Shown: one piece after another, positions 49,501-57,406 of the stretch | Layout: every line of letters starts with the position of its first letter | Numbering within the stretch: the first letter of the stretch is position 1 | From: Bacteroidota bacterium | GTDB taxonomy: Bacteria > Bacteroidota > Bacteroidia > AKYH767-A > OLB10 | DNA length: 64,000 nt | Direction of reading: 5' to 3' | NCBI GenBank assembly: GCA_016713525.1 | Contig: JADJOZ010000033.1 | Span: 558,001-622,000 of the forward strand | Made by a program: the position numbers and the translations under genes | Notes under the pieces: generated by a model | Databases searched by the model: none | What the model saw: only the letters and a program-made list of their open reading frames with translations | What the model was told of the DNA's origin: nothing

Positions 49501-50854
49501 CAGTTTAAAAAATATTTCTCTTAACTACAGCGAAACAAACGGAACCTTGCTACCCGGATTCAATAGAACATCGGAATTGCTTGGACAGAGTTTATACAAT
49601 GATGAAAACGGTAAAATGCAGATGGCGCCCGGATTACCATTTGCTTTCGGAAGTCAGAAGGATATTCGCAGAGATGCTGCTCTTAACCGGTGGTTAACTA
49701 CAGATACGGTTTTCAATTCAGCATTTGCTCAAACATACACCGAGAACATCACAGGAAGGGCAACTATTGAACCTACTCAGGGGCTTCGGATTGAACTTAC
49801 CGCAAACAGGAATTATGCCCGCAATACCAGTGAGAATTACAGAGCAACTGTGAATGGCGACTACAATGCCTATTCACATATTGAAACCGGAAATTTCAGC
49901 ATGTCTTTTATCTCCATCAAAACTGCATTTGCAAAGGATAGAAAGGATTATAGTTCAGAAGTGTTCGATAAGTTTGATGAGTATAGAAAAATAATATCAT
50001 TCCGTCTCGCTGCTGGCAATGCTTTATCAAGCGGTGTTGATTCTGTTGGATTCGCCGATGGTTTCGGTGGTACATCCCAGGAAGTACTTACTTATGCATT
50101 CCTGGCTGCTTATTCAGGAAAGAGTGCTTCGTCGGTTAAACTTACACCATTCCCAAGTATGCCTCAGGTTAACTGGCGACTTACTTACGATGGTTTATCT
50201 AAACTTAAGTTTGCTAAAAAACTGTTCAATAGTGTGAATCTTACTCATGGCTACCGCTCATCGTATGGGATTTCTTCATTTAGTACAAGTTTGCTGTTTA
50301 AAGAGGATGGCAGTGCCCGTGACCTGAGCAGTAATTTTATTCCAAAACAGGAGTATAGTCAGATATCAATTAATGAACAATTCAGTCCATTGATTGGAAT
50401 TGATATTAATTGGAAAAACAACAAACTCACAACCCGGTTCGAATATAAACGTGACAGAAATTTATCACTCACATTTACCGATATTCAACTGTCAGAAATT
50501 AAAGGACAGGAATTTGTTTTAGGTGCAGGGTATCGCTGGAGAAACTTCAAAATGCCATTTAAAATCGGAAGTGGTAAAAAGAAGACAACCACTAATAATG
50601 ACCTTAACTTAACCGGAGATTTCTCGATACGACGCAATTCAACCATTATCAGAAAACTGCTTGAAAATATTGATCAGCCTACTGCAGGTCTCACCATTTT
50701 ATCATTCAAGTTATCTGCTGATTACGTAGTGAACGAACGATTTAATGTGCGTTTGTTCTTCGATAAAACCATCAATAACCCACTTATTTCAACATCTTTC
50801 CCAACAGCAAATACAGCGGCAGGGATAAGTGTTCGATTTACATTGGCACAATAA
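43598..50854 (+). CDS. sprA: T9SS outer-membrane translocon SprA (Sov)
   Basis: 2,418 residues, the usual size. The start is a GTG (43598), giving MIFRKLLKFGTTVGFALPVL, a signal peptide; no in-frame ATG nearby is as good. SprA forms the giant single-chain beta-barrel through which type IX substrates with C-terminal sorting domains leave the cell. Visible features: long beta-rich sequence throughout, NIDEPYGKLDSQEKKDSVRT near 1800, a Lys/Pro-rich insertion near 1920-1955 (PKPPKPAAKPKVEPAKPA), and a terminal strand ending VRFTLAQ. The frame is open throughout, an indication that errors elsewhere are random. Followed by gcvH. Confidence 0.95.
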   Translation: MIFRKLLKFGTTVGFALPVLGLVWGSTPQITSDSLFSDIYNAAGIAMPDTGRKDSTQLPYPWDDNLTDPFSNPPNQSPMYLGDPSNVNQSIEYDPDQNQYNINEKMGELFYRNPSYLTFDEFVREEFSKSTNNYWKEVSEGNAEEQKRSIIPKIYVGGQAFDRIFGGNTIDIRPQGSAELTFGVNIYRNDNPSIPEKQRRNATFDFKEKIQMNVVGNIGEKMKLTTNYNTEASFDFENKMKLEYTGYEDEIIKKLEAGNVTLPLSGSLIQGSQSLFGIKAQLQFGRLKVTTVISQQEGKASTIDVPPGGGQISKFEIQADQYEANKHYFLANYFKDNYDNSLKTLPIINSPVNITKLELWVTNKNSSTDNTRDIVAFMDLGEYKIYSNALISQGTSVFPSDSISNNLYQLMNNQYLPSRDVNAVSQALDPLAGPPYNFAPQQDYVRLVGARKLNPNEYTYNAKLGYVSLNQPLNSNEVLAVAFEYTVGNSVYKVGDLTTSGINPPKALFVKLIKSTNINPKLPTWDLMMKNVYSIGSYQVQRENFKLNVIYTDNTDGLKKINYLPVPASENRLQGVPIIQVLGLDRLDGRNDPVADGIFDFVDGVTVNANSGRVIFPVREPFGSYLRSQFNDNLLANNYVYEALYDSTRTSAQQLPELNRFSLVGSYQSSSSSEIFLNATSIPQGSVTVTAGGVPLTENVDYTVDYNLGRVKIINAGILASATPIKISLESNSLFSIQSKSLYGARFDYLVNKDFNVGGTILHLSERPITGKVNIGEEPIKNTIWGVDGTYTTESRFITRMVDKLPFLETKVPSKVTVTGEFANLIPGTPKAIGKNGNAYIDDFEASQSTIDIKNPGTWFLASIPQGQLALFPESVYSDSLISGFNRAKLAWYNIDQTVFYRSNNGLLPPNISDAQLSNNNVREVLETELFPYKQNPTGQSTNLNILNLAYYPAERGPYNFNVTGLNGQTGFLADPSNSWAGIMRRIETFDFETANVEFIQFWVMDPFHDESLNGVNGSGGSLYFNLGDVSEDILKDANRSFENGLPSPTNNNTVDTTSWGLVPNVQSIVNAFDNDPDSRKAQDIGLDGLSTDNERNFFKAQYIDALVAQFGSASAAYTNGLADPSGDDFQYFRGSGLDNVGADILTRYKNFNGTEGNSKTSEQSPEPFSTSATNLPDGEDINRDNTMNDFENYYQYKVDLTPATMVVGTNYIVDQVTTTVQTKDNTSKTIKWYQFKIPVNSPTEVIGTGADLKSVNFIRMFMKDFTDPMILRFAKLELLRGEWRKYQYSLLYPGEYIPTDPNATPFDVTVVNLEENGDRTPIRYVLPPGIDREVNVGTTNLQQLNEQSLSLKVCNLEDGDARAAYKNTLLDARNYKKIKMYLHAEDGSASDELLDGEVTAFVRLGSDFTTNYYEYEIPLKITRFGASRDVDIWPDANNMEIDVDKLIKGKLQRNNVYASTGTSSSTPYIFSDGTRKITIVGNPTLSEVKTLMVGIRNPKKELNPSDDGSAKCVELWVNELRMNDFDNNGGWAANARVTTKLADLGTVTLSGNRSTDGFGSLESKLNDRQKENITQYDVSTSLEFGKFFPQKTGISLPLYFGYSESFTNPQYNPLDPDVPFEDALDAIDDNARRSQLKRIAQDYTKRQSINMTNIKKNRGGSAAKPKIYNIENFNLSLGYSQTYRRNINLEYDNQKEYVAALGYNFITQPKYISPLAKWKPIQKSKWYKPIKDFNVNLIPSSFTFRADVNRHYGETQVRDISDFSFKQPATYNKSFLTTRQYSLAYDITRSIKFDFNANNIANIDEPYGKLDSQEKKDSVRTNFFNLGRNTDYRHGGSLSYNVPLNKFPLTDWISVNAKYMFDYHWQTGPLAVLTTTSQLGVNPSIGNTIQNSNTKQLNSTFTMTTLYNKVPLFKKLLGPKPPKPAAKPKVEPAKPAASDTTGGKKPPVKKKEKTYGDFPRALAKVVFSLKNISLNYSETNGTLLPGFNRTSELLGQSLYNDENGKMQMAPGLPFAFGSQKDIRRDAALNRWLTTDTVFNSAFAQTYTENITGRATIEPTQGLRIELTANRNYARNTSENYRATVNGDYNAYSHIETGNFSMSFISIKTAFAKDRKDYSSEVFDKFDEYRKIISFRLAAGNALSSGVDSVGFADGFGGTSQEVLTYAFLAAYSGKSASSVKLTPFPSMPQVNWRLTYDGLSKLKFAKKLFNSVNLTHGYRSSYGISSFSTSLLFKEDGSARDLSSNFIPKQEYSQISINEQFSPLIGIDINWKNNKLTTRFEYKRDRNLSLTFTDIQLSEIKGQEFVLGAGYRWRNFKMPFKIGSGKKKTTTNNDLNLTGDFSIRRNSTIIRKLLENIDQPTAGLTILSFKLSADYVVNERFNVRLFFDKTINNPLISTSFPTANTAAGISVRFTLAQ

Positions 50855-50874
50855 TTCCGAAACGATTACATTTG
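50843..50874 (+). promoter_or_regulatory. Promoter of gcvH (TTG-n21-TACATTTG)
   Basis: TTG at 50843-50845 (inside the end of sprA) and TACATTTG at 50867-50874. A weak 6-bp hairpin follows in the leader (50875-50880 with 50893-50898). The ATG is at 50915. Confidence 0.6.
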
Positions 50875-50914
50875 AACCCCTGTTAGATAAAAGGGGTTAA
50901 TAAAAACAACAATT

Positions 50915-51295
50915 ATGAATTTCCCACAAGAATTAAAGTACACCAAAGACCATGAATGGGTAAGTGTACAGGGCGACATCGCTACTATTGGAATTACCGA
51001 TTTTGCACAAAGCGAATTAGGTGATATTGTGTATGTAGACATTGAAACTGTAGGTGAAACTATTGAGCACGAGCAGGTATTTGGAACTGTTGAAGCTGTG
51101 AAAACGGTTTCAGATCTTTTTATGCCTGTATCAGGTGAAATCATCGAGTTCAATAAAGCTCTTGATACTCAGCCTGAACTGGTAAATACTGATCCTTATG
51201 GTCAGGGATGGATGGTAAAAGTTAAAATGTCGGATCCGGCACAAGCGAATTCGCTTTTATCGGCTGATGCCTATCGTTCACAGATAGGAGCCTGA
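50915..51295 (+). CDS. gcvH: Glycine cleavage system H protein
   Basis: 126 residues. Carries the lipoyl arm of the glycine cleavage complex. The lipoyl lysine is in GTVEAVKTVSDLFMPVSGEI near residue 64, preceded by ELGDIVYVDIETVGETIEH. Complete, standard length. Followed 5 bp later by a VanZ-like gene. Confidence 0.95.
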   Translation: MNFPQELKYTKDHEWVSVQGDIATIGITDFAQSELGDIVYVDIETVGETIEHEQVFGTVEAVKTVSDLFMPVSGEIIEFNKALDTQPELVNTDPYGQGWMVKVKMSDPAQANSLLSADAYRSQIGA

Positions 51296-51300
51296 TTCAC

Positions 51301-51681
51301 ATGTTCCGTTATTATCTGGCACCCATAGCCTGGGCAGCTATCATACTGTTCCTCAGTATTATACCATCGTCAGAATTGCCGGAATTTTCATTGTGGCGCA
51401 TCTTCTCATTTGATAAGTTAGTCCATGCTGCTATGTATGGCGCATTAACATTTCAAATCATGAAGGCGTGTATCAGGCAATATGCCAACTGGACATTACG
51501 TTATAATGCAGCACGCATTAGTTTCATTACCAGCACCATTTATGGTGGTTTGATAGAGCTCTATCAGGAGTTTCTGACCCCCGACCGGTATGGTGATTGG
51601 ATGGATTTGATTTCCAATATTATAGGCGCAATTATTGGAATCATCTTGTTTAGAATAATTTTTATTGAGTATATTCGCTAA
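51301..51681 (+). CDS. VanZ-like membrane protein
   Basis: 126 residues with about three membrane helices. Motifs LSIIPSSELPEFSLWRI at about 13 and DKLVHAAMYGALTF near 40, then GGLIELYQEFLTPDRYGDWMDLISNIIGAIIG near 82-113, match the VanZ family (KxxHxxxY...E..Q). In Gram-negatives its role is unknown. Same transcript as gcvH and tonB (15 bp gap). Confidence 0.85.
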   Translation: MFRYYLAPIAWAAIILFLSIIPSSELPEFSLWRIFSFDKLVHAAMYGALTFQIMKACIRQYANWTLRYNAARISFITSTIYGGLIELYQEFLTPDRYGDWMDLISNIIGAIIGIILFRIIFIEYIR

Positions 51682-51696
51682 ATAATTATAAAACCC

Positions 51697-52365
51697 ATGG
51701 AACCTAAAAAGTCTCCTGAAGCCGATCTTGAGAAGAAAAAAGGGCTCTTCCTGCAAATAGGATTAGTGGTATCATTAGCTGTTACCCTGGTTGCCTTTGA
51801 ATGGAAAAGCTATGATAAAGTTGAATACGATCTCGGACAATTAAAAGTGGAAGATGTTCCTGAAGAAATCATTCCGATTACTAAACAGGAAGAAAAGCCA
51901 CCACCACCGCCGCCACCGCCAGCACAAATTATTAATGTGGTGAAGGATGATGTTAAAATTGAAAATGAGGCCGAAATTCAGGAAACTGAAGTTACTCAGG
52001 AAACAGTGGTTGAGGTTCAACCGATAAAAGAAGAGGTTATTGATGAACCTGAAATTTTCCTTATTGTGGAGGAAATGCCTTCTTTCCCAGGTGGTGAAGG
52101 ACAACTCGTAAAATATCTGAGCGAAAATATTAAGTATCCTGCAATCGCACGTGAAAATAACATTACCGGAACGGTATTCGTAACATTTGTTGTTGGTCCC
52201 GATGGTTCTGTGAAAGATGTGAAAGTCCTTCGTGGTATTGGTGGCGGATGCGATGAGGAAGCTAAAAGAGTTGTTATGGCGATGCCAAAATGGAAAGCCG
52301 GAAAGCAACGTGGAGAATCTGTTTCAGTTCAGTATAACCTGCCTATTCGCTTTACTTTGAAGTAA
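51697..52365 (+). CDS. TonB-family energy transducer
   Basis: 222 residues. N-terminal membrane helix (GLFLQIGLVVSLAVTLVAF), proline-rich stiff spacer (EEKPPPPPPPPAQI near 65), Glu/Val-rich linker, and a TonB C-terminal domain (EEMPSFPGGEGQLVKYLSEN ... NNITGTVFVTFVVGPDGSV ... MPKWKAGKQRGESVSVQY). Transmits proton-motive energy from ExbBD to TonB-dependent receptors. ExbB/ExbD are not in the window. Could serve the receptor at 1.2 kb. Confidence 0.85.
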   Translation: MEPKKSPEADLEKKKGLFLQIGLVVSLAVTLVAFEWKSYDKVEYDLGQLKVEDVPEEIIPITKQEEKPPPPPPPPAQIINVVKDDVKIENEAEIQETEVTQETVVEVQPIKEEVIDEPEIFLIVEEMPSFPGGEGQLVKYLSENIKYPAIARENNITGTVFVTFVVGPDGSVKDVKVLRGIGGGCDEEAKRVVMAMPKWKAGKQRGESVSVQYNLPIRFTLK

Positions 52366-52384
52366 GCTAAAGTCATATATTTGT

Positions 52385-52416
52385 AAAACCCCGGCCTTTT
52401 GTAAGGTCGGGGTTTT
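52385..52416 (+). terminator. Terminator of gcvH-vanZ-tonB transcript
   Basis: Stem of 14 bp with one G-U pair (52385-52398 with 52403-52416), 4-base loop, followed by a T-run. Confidence 0.85.
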
Positions 52417-52511
52417 TTTATGGTGCAATATTGATGCAATCATCCATGTTTTGTTGAAATATGGAAATAATGAATTTCTGCATCTAACACTAGCAACTAA
52501 AAAATACTATT

Positions 52512-53207
52512 ATGGACACCTTCGAAAAACCCCACAGAAGTCTTGAAAGAAAACGCGGTCTGTTCTTAAGAATCGGATTAGTTTGTTCGTTACTTATAAC
52601 ATTGGTAGCCTTTGAATGGCGAACCCCTGTTACCCGAGAAGAAATTATGATTGAAGATGATCAATGGTCAGACGTTGATTATGAAGAAATGCCAATCACT
52701 TACAGACGAGAAGAGCAATTAATGCCTCCGCCTCCGGTACCAATCAACAGAAATTCACCGCCTCAACCGCAACCAGGACCCGGAGACATCCATATTATTC
52801 CCGATGGTGAACCGGTTGTCAATCTTCCTTCTGATTCCGGACTCGTTATTATAGATATTCCGAGACTGGAAGAAAAAGACACCGCAGAAATCCCATTAAT
52901 GCGTATGCCCGAAGTTGAACCGGAATTCCCAGGTGGTGATGCAGCATTAATAAAATTCATAAAGAACAATGTTCGTTATCCTGAAAAAGCCAGAGCAGAG
53001 GGTATTCAGGAAAATGTTTATGTGAATTTTATAGTGGATGAAAAGGGAAAGGTTACCAACGTTGAATGTATGGGTAATCCGAATATTTGGCTCAAGGAAG
53101 AAGCTCTCAGAATTGTAAATCTGATGCCTGTCTGGAAACCTGGAAAACAAGGCGGACGACCGGTTCGGGTAATACTCAATCAACCAATATTTTTCAAGTT
53201 AAAATAG
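52512..53207 (+). CDS. Second TonB-family energy transducer
   Basis: 231 residues, a paralogue of the preceding gene: KRGLFLRIGLVCSLLITLVAFEW helix, Pro-rich spacer (PPPPVPINRNSPPQPQPGPG) and TonB C-terminal domain (EVEPEFPGGDAALIKFIKNN ... VYVNFIVDEKGKVTNVECMG ... MPVWKPGKQGGRPVRVI). The first ~45 residues are very alike in the two proteins while the linkers differ, which points to tandem duplication and divergence. Separate promoter and terminator. Confidence 0.85.
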   Translation: MDTFEKPHRSLERKRGLFLRIGLVCSLLITLVAFEWRTPVTREEIMIEDDQWSDVDYEEMPITYRREEQLMPPPPVPINRNSPPQPQPGPGDIHIIPDGEPVVNLPSDSGLVIIDIPRLEEKDTAEIPLMRMPEVEPEFPGGDAALIKFIKNNVRYPEKARAEGIQENVYVNFIVDEKGKVTNVECMGNPNIWLKEEALRIVNLMPVWKPGKQGGRPVRVILNQPIFFKLK

Positions 53208-53234
53208 TAGTTAATTGATTTAGGGATTTTCATG

Positions 53235-53268
53235 CCACCCGGAGTATTGCAGACTTCGGGTGGTTTTT
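53235..53268 (+). terminator. Terminator of second tonB
   Basis: Stem of 11 bp with one G-U pair (from CCACCCGGAGT to ACTTCGGGTGG), T-run after. Confidence 0.8.
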
Positions 53269-53273
53269 TATTT

Positions 53274-53302
53274 TTGATTTCATCATATTTGAAGTACTTT
53301 TA
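53274..53302 (+). promoter_or_regulatory. Candidate promoter of LOG gene (TTG-n18-TACTTTTA)
   Basis: TTG at 53274-53276 and TACTTTTA at 53295-53302. One mismatch to the -7 consensus. Lies just before the ATG at 53319. Confidence 0.4.
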
Positions 53303-53318
53303 CTCTGAAATTTTAACA

Positions 53319-54060
53319 ATGTCAGAAAATTCAAATGGTACATATCCTGCCTATGAACTGAGTCCTATAGATCAGTCGCAGTTTTTGCAGGAACCACAAA
53401 CCCGATGGAATAATTTCAGATTTGCCTTCAGGGTTTTCTTGCAATTCATGAAGGGATTACGAGCATTGCATTTTGTTGGGCCATGTATTACTGTGTTTGG
53501 TTCTGCTCGTTTTAAAAGTGATCATAGTTATTATCAGAAGGCATACGAATTTGGAAAAGCAATTGCTGAAATAGGAGGGACTGTGATGACCGGAGGTGGT
53601 CCGGGTATTATGGAAGCAGCTAATAAAGGCGCATTTGAAAATGGTGGTTTTTCTGTTGGATGTAATATCTGGTTGCCACACGAACAGCAGGCTAATCCTT
53701 ATATGCATCGCTGGGTTATGATTCGCTATTTCTTTATCAGGAAAGTGTTGCTGTTAAAATACTCTTATGGTTTTGTTGTTATGCCAGGTGGTTTCCGGAA
53801 CAATGGATGAGTTGTTTGAAACATGTACTTTAATTCAAACAAGAACTATACGGAATTTTCCAATTGTTGTTTATGGAACAGAATACTACAAACCATTAAG
53901 GGAATTTTTTGCCCAAATGATAACTGCAGGAACCATTGCTGAAGCAGATATGAAACTGGTAATTTTTACTGATGATGTGAAAGAGGAATGGATCACATTC
54001 AAAAATATTTACGCGAAAACTTTAATAAAAGCCTATCAAGCCGTCACCCTGGTTATTTGA
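53319..54060 (+). CDS. LOG-family protein (Rossmann-fold nucleotide hydrolase; frameshift at 53795-53796)
   Basis: About 247 residues after correction. Motifs: TVFGSARFKSDHSYYQKAYE near 60, GGTVMTGGGPGIMEAANKGA near 90, and PGGFGTMDELFE near 158, the nucleotide-monophosphate-binding PGGxGTxxE. In the sequence as given the second motif is split: CC at 53795-53796 should be C, so GGFRNNG stops and FGTMDELFETC continues in another frame. LOG proteins remove ribose 5-phosphate from cytokinin-type or other nucleotides; bacterial roles are often unclear. The upstream in-frame ATG at 53232 is inside the terminator region and is rejected. Confidence 0.85.
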
Positions 54061-54108
54061 AAGTAAACTAATTAGAACAGTGTTCAGGAAGGCTACTCCG
54101 TAAGGAAT

Positions 54109-55014
54109 TTAGTCTTTGGAAAAATAATCTGGTGACTGATAAACGCCGGTTTCCATTTTTTGAAGTTGCATCAATAGGTCATTGGCCAGAGAACTGGCTC
54201 CAAAACGGAAATAATCGGGACTAAGCCACGCTTCACCAAGCGTTTCCTTAACCATTACCAGATATTGAATAGCAAGTTTTGCTGTTGCAATTCCTCCGGC
54301 AGGTTTCATACCAATCATGATTCCTGTTTCATAAAAATAATCCCGAATAGCTTCGAGCATTACCAGGGTAACAGGAAGCGTTGCTGCGGGTTGTACTTTT
54401 CCGGTTGAAGTTTTTATAAAATCAGCACCGGCCATAATTGCCAGATCAGATGCTTTCCTGACATTATCGAGTGTACTTAACTCTCCTGTTTCACGAATAA
54501 CCTTCAAATGGGCTGCTCCACAAGCTTCTTTAACTGCTGCAATTTCATCAAATACAAAATTGTAATCACCGGCTAAAAAATGACCTCGTGAAATTACCAT
54601 ATCAATTTCATCGGCTCCTTCGGCTACGGCAAATTTGGTTTCCCGAAGCTTTACATCTCGTGTCGACATACCACTTGGGAAGGCCGTGGCTACTGATGCA
54701 ACTTTGATTTTGGTTCCTTTCAGTTCGTTCTTTGCAATAGAAACCATGTTGGGGTATACACAAACCGCAGCAGCTGATGGTATTCCTTCCATGGTATCGT
54801 GAGGCCGGATTGCTTTAGCACACAACTGTTTGACTTTACCGGGAGTATCTTTCGCATCAAGTGTTGTCAGATCCATCATGCTGATAGCTAATTTCAATGC
54901 ACTGACCTTTGATTCGTTTTTGATACTCCTTTTGGTTAGCCTGGATACCTTTTCATCGATTCCTACCAGATCAATAGCCGGGCTATTGGAAACGATTTGT
55001 CGCGGTGAAGCCAT
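54109..55014 (-). CDS. deoC: Deoxyribose-phosphate aldolase
   Basis: 301 residues, longer than the ~220-260 of short forms because of an N-terminal extension of about 60. The Schiff-base lysine is in GADFIKTSTGKVQPA near 200; a second conserved Lys lies in GMKPAGGIAT near 237, and EIDMVISRGHFLAGD near 140 is the DxV region. Cleaves deoxyribose 5-phosphate to acetaldehyde and glyceraldehyde 3-phosphate in nucleoside catabolism. Convergent with the LOG gene (48 bp). Confidence 0.9.
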   Translation of the reverse strand: MASPRQIVSNSPAIDLVGIDEKVSRLTKRSIKNESKVSALKLAISMMDLTTLDAKDTPGKVKQLCAKAIRPHDTMEGIPSAAAVCVYPNMVSIAKNELKGTKIKVASVATAFPSGMSTRDVKLRETKFAVAEGADEIDMVISRGHFLAGDYNFVFDEIAAVKEACGAAHLKVIRETGELSTLDNVRKASDLAIMAGADFIKTSTGKVQPAATLPVTLVMLEAIRDYFYETGIMIGMKPAGGIATAKLAIQYLVMVKETLGEAWLSPDYFRFGASSLANDLLMQLQKMETGVYQSPDYFSKD

Positions 55015-55068
55015 AAGATTTGAATTATATTTCAGAAGGGTTAAAATTAAGGCGTTTTTCTGCTAATT

Positions 55069-55076
55069 CAAAGGTA
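55069..55076 (-). promoter_or_regulatory. -7 element (TACCTTTG) of deoC
   Basis: Full TAnnTTTG on the minus strand, 55 bases before the ATG at 55014. No TTG found at the usual distance. Confidence 0.4.
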
Positions 55077-55189
55077 TAAACTATTTAAATGACATTGTTT
55101 ATAGTATAATCTTTTTTTTTATTTTTAGCCCGTTACGCCTTATTCGCGGGGCTTTAATATCATTTTAAGGCAAAATTTTATAGTAAGTT

Positions 55190-57337
55190 ATGAAGAAGAG
55201 TTTTATTTTATGTTGTTTGACTCTGTTAACGGTATCAGGTGTCTCCCAGAATCTAAAATACCGCCAGAGAACATTTGACTGGCCTTCTACACAGGTACAA
55301 AAAATACCTGTAAACGAAGAATTTAAAAACGAAGATGTCGTGATTCTTGATGAATACACAGAAATGTTTATTCTGGGAGGCAAAATGAGGATCAGCTGGA
55401 ATAATGTGTATTTTAAAAAGCACATGAGAATTAAAGTGCTAACAAAGGCGGGAGTCCAAAAAATTTCAACAATAAATCTTCCCGAATCAATGAATCCGGT
55501 TTCTGATCTGATTCGTGTATCTTATACAAAGCGAAATCAGATTCATCGGCCCAAAGGCGATTACGATTGTATGGATTATTTTGCTGCAAGAATAATAAAG
55601 CCTGATGGAACCATTATTCCGGCTGTGTTCAATGACTCAATTTCAACAGAATCAGAAATATTTAATCTTAAACCGATTTCTTCTTACGCATTTCATTTCC
55701 ATATTAAGAACCTCGAACCAGGAGATGAACTGGAAGTTAATTATGGATTAAAGGAAGTTGAAACACCAAATATTGTTTATTTCCACGGAGTGTATCCCAA
55801 ACAAAGGTGCAAAGTTGAAGTTAAGTATAATGGTGACATGATTAAATATTATTTTATTGAACACAATGGAGCAAAAGGTACAAGGTCAGATATAATTTCA
55901 AAGTATAAGTATAGTGAAATGATCCAATGGGAATTTTCGGATCTTAATGCTACAATGGATGAAGTTGGTGGTCGTCCTCATTCACAACTTCCTCATGTAT
56001 CCTTTTATGAGCATAATCTTGATTTCGGAATTTGGAATGATGAAAGAACAGTTTTACTTAAATATCTGCCGTATACATGGGATTATATTAATTTATTTCT
56101 GGTAAGATATCAACCAAAATTTAAAGACAACAAATTGTCCAGGACTGACAAAACAACACTTGCAGTCAGAGATTTTGTTGATGAAACCATAGCGGATATC
56201 CGGGACTCTTCAACAATTACCCGAATAGGAAGAATACATAACCATATTTCAAAAAATTTTAATTACCAGCGTGACGATGCATTTTGGCAAGGTGAAGATT
56301 TCCGGCTTCCAAGAATTGATGAGTATATAGCTAAAAAAACACTTAGAGAAATAAGCCGGATTGATTTGTATGAGAAAATTTTTGCAAGATTGGACTTCGA
56401 TTACTATGGCACTTTTCTGTTTGATAAACGAGTAAATTCAATTAATTATGATAGCTATGAACCTTCTGTGCTAAGTTCTTATTGCCATGCAGTAGTAAAC
56501 CAGAATTCTATCTACTATTTTATGCCCAAATCGCATCGATTTGGATATTATATGGACGAATTGCCTTTTTATTTTGAAGACATCAATATGATTCTTATTC
56601 CCCAAACAGTTCCCTATGAAGAATCCTATAAAAATGTCAAGCAAGTTTCTTACGTATTTCATAAAACGCCTTACAGCACTGTTGCAAATAATTCCAGAAA
56701 TACAACAGTAATGTGTTCTGTTTCCACCGATAGCATGCAAGTGAGATTTAATGCTACTGTAAAATTATCCGGTCAGTTTTCTACAATGACACGTGGCAGT
56801 TACCTATATGATTTTGTAGATACAACAGCAACTCCGCAATACGCAGAAAAAGTATACGATGTGATTCCTGGTGCCACAAAAGGAAAAATCATAACACTTC
56901 GTGAAGATTCCGTTTTTCCCTACAAAGCAGATTTCAACACCGAATTTGTGTCAAAGAAAATACTCACATCTTCAGGAGAAGCCTTTGAGCTCGATCTTAA
57001 AGGTTTTTTCAATCATATTCATGATACTAAAGTTGTGCAACAAGGAAGAGACCTCGACTATTACCCTGATTTTGTTCATCAGGACAGATATAAGTATTTT
57101 TTGAAGTTCGATAGTCCAGTAGCTATAACTTCTAACACCGACTCCTCCGAAATCAATACAGAAATTGGGGTTTACAGATACAGTGTTGCACAGGTGCAGC
57201 CTGATGTAATCATGGTGGAGTCGGCGTTTGTCTTGAAAAGCGATAAGGTCCCTGGAAATGAAGTGTTGGTTGTGGAAAAAATTTACAAGGAAATTGCAAA
57301 GAGAAATAACAGCAAATTACAATTTAGGAAATTGTGA
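55190..57337 (+). CDS. Secreted DUF3857/transglutaminase-like protein, apparently catalytically dead
   Basis: 715 residues. Signal peptide ends SGVSQ. The N-terminal ~260 residues fit the DUF3857 beta domain (EYTEMFILGGKMRISWNNVY, KNLEPGDELEVNYGLKEVE). A transglutaminase-like section follows around 330-470 (IGRIHNHISKNFNYQRDD; later SYCHAVVNQNSIYYFMP in the NHV position), but the expected Cys of the GDCxD-type motif seems replaced (REISRIDLYEKIF), so enzyme activity is doubtful. Remaining ~230 residues are beta-rich. No T9SS tail. Family is common in Bacteroidota envelopes; function not known. Confidence 0.6.
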   Translation: MKKSFILCCLTLLTVSGVSQNLKYRQRTFDWPSTQVQKIPVNEEFKNEDVVILDEYTEMFILGGKMRISWNNVYFKKHMRIKVLTKAGVQKISTINLPESMNPVSDLIRVSYTKRNQIHRPKGDYDCMDYFAARIIKPDGTIIPAVFNDSISTESEIFNLKPISSYAFHFHIKNLEPGDELEVNYGLKEVETPNIVYFHGVYPKQRCKVEVKYNGDMIKYYFIEHNGAKGTRSDIISKYKYSEMIQWEFSDLNATMDEVGGRPHSQLPHVSFYEHNLDFGIWNDERTVLLKYLPYTWDYINLFLVRYQPKFKDNKLSRTDKTTLAVRDFVDETIADIRDSSTITRIGRIHNHISKNFNYQRDDAFWQGEDFRLPRIDEYIAKKTLREISRIDLYEKIFARLDFDYYGTFLFDKRVNSINYDSYEPSVLSSYCHAVVNQNSIYYFMPKSHRFGYYMDELPFYFEDINMILIPQTVPYEESYKNVKQVSYVFHKTPYSTVANNSRNTTVMCSVSTDSMQVRFNATVKLSGQFSTMTRGSYLYDFVDTTATPQYAEKVYDVIPGATKGKIITLREDSVFPYKADFNTEFVSKKILTSSGEAFELDLKGFFNHIHDTKVVQQGRDLDYYPDFVHQDRYKYFLKFDSPVAITSNTDSSEINTEIGVYRYSVAQVQPDVIMVESAFVLKSDKVPGNEVLVVEKIYKEIAKRNNSKLQFRKL

Positions 57338-57350
57338 TAGTATCAAAATA

Positions 57351-57384
57351 AAAGCGTCATGAATATCAAAATTCATGACGCTTT
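57351..57384. terminator. Bidirectional terminator between convergent genes
   Basis: A perfect 14-bp stem (57351-57364 with 57371-57384) and 6-base loop between the DUF3857-like gene and the M43 protease gene. Confidence 0.85.
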
Positions 57385-57406
57385 CGTATTTACATAAGTT
57401 TACAAA

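Noticed and set aside
43598..50854. Later ATG as sprA start instead of GTG 43598
   Set aside because: Only the GTG start gives a signal peptide; the next Met residues lie in the mature beta-rich region.
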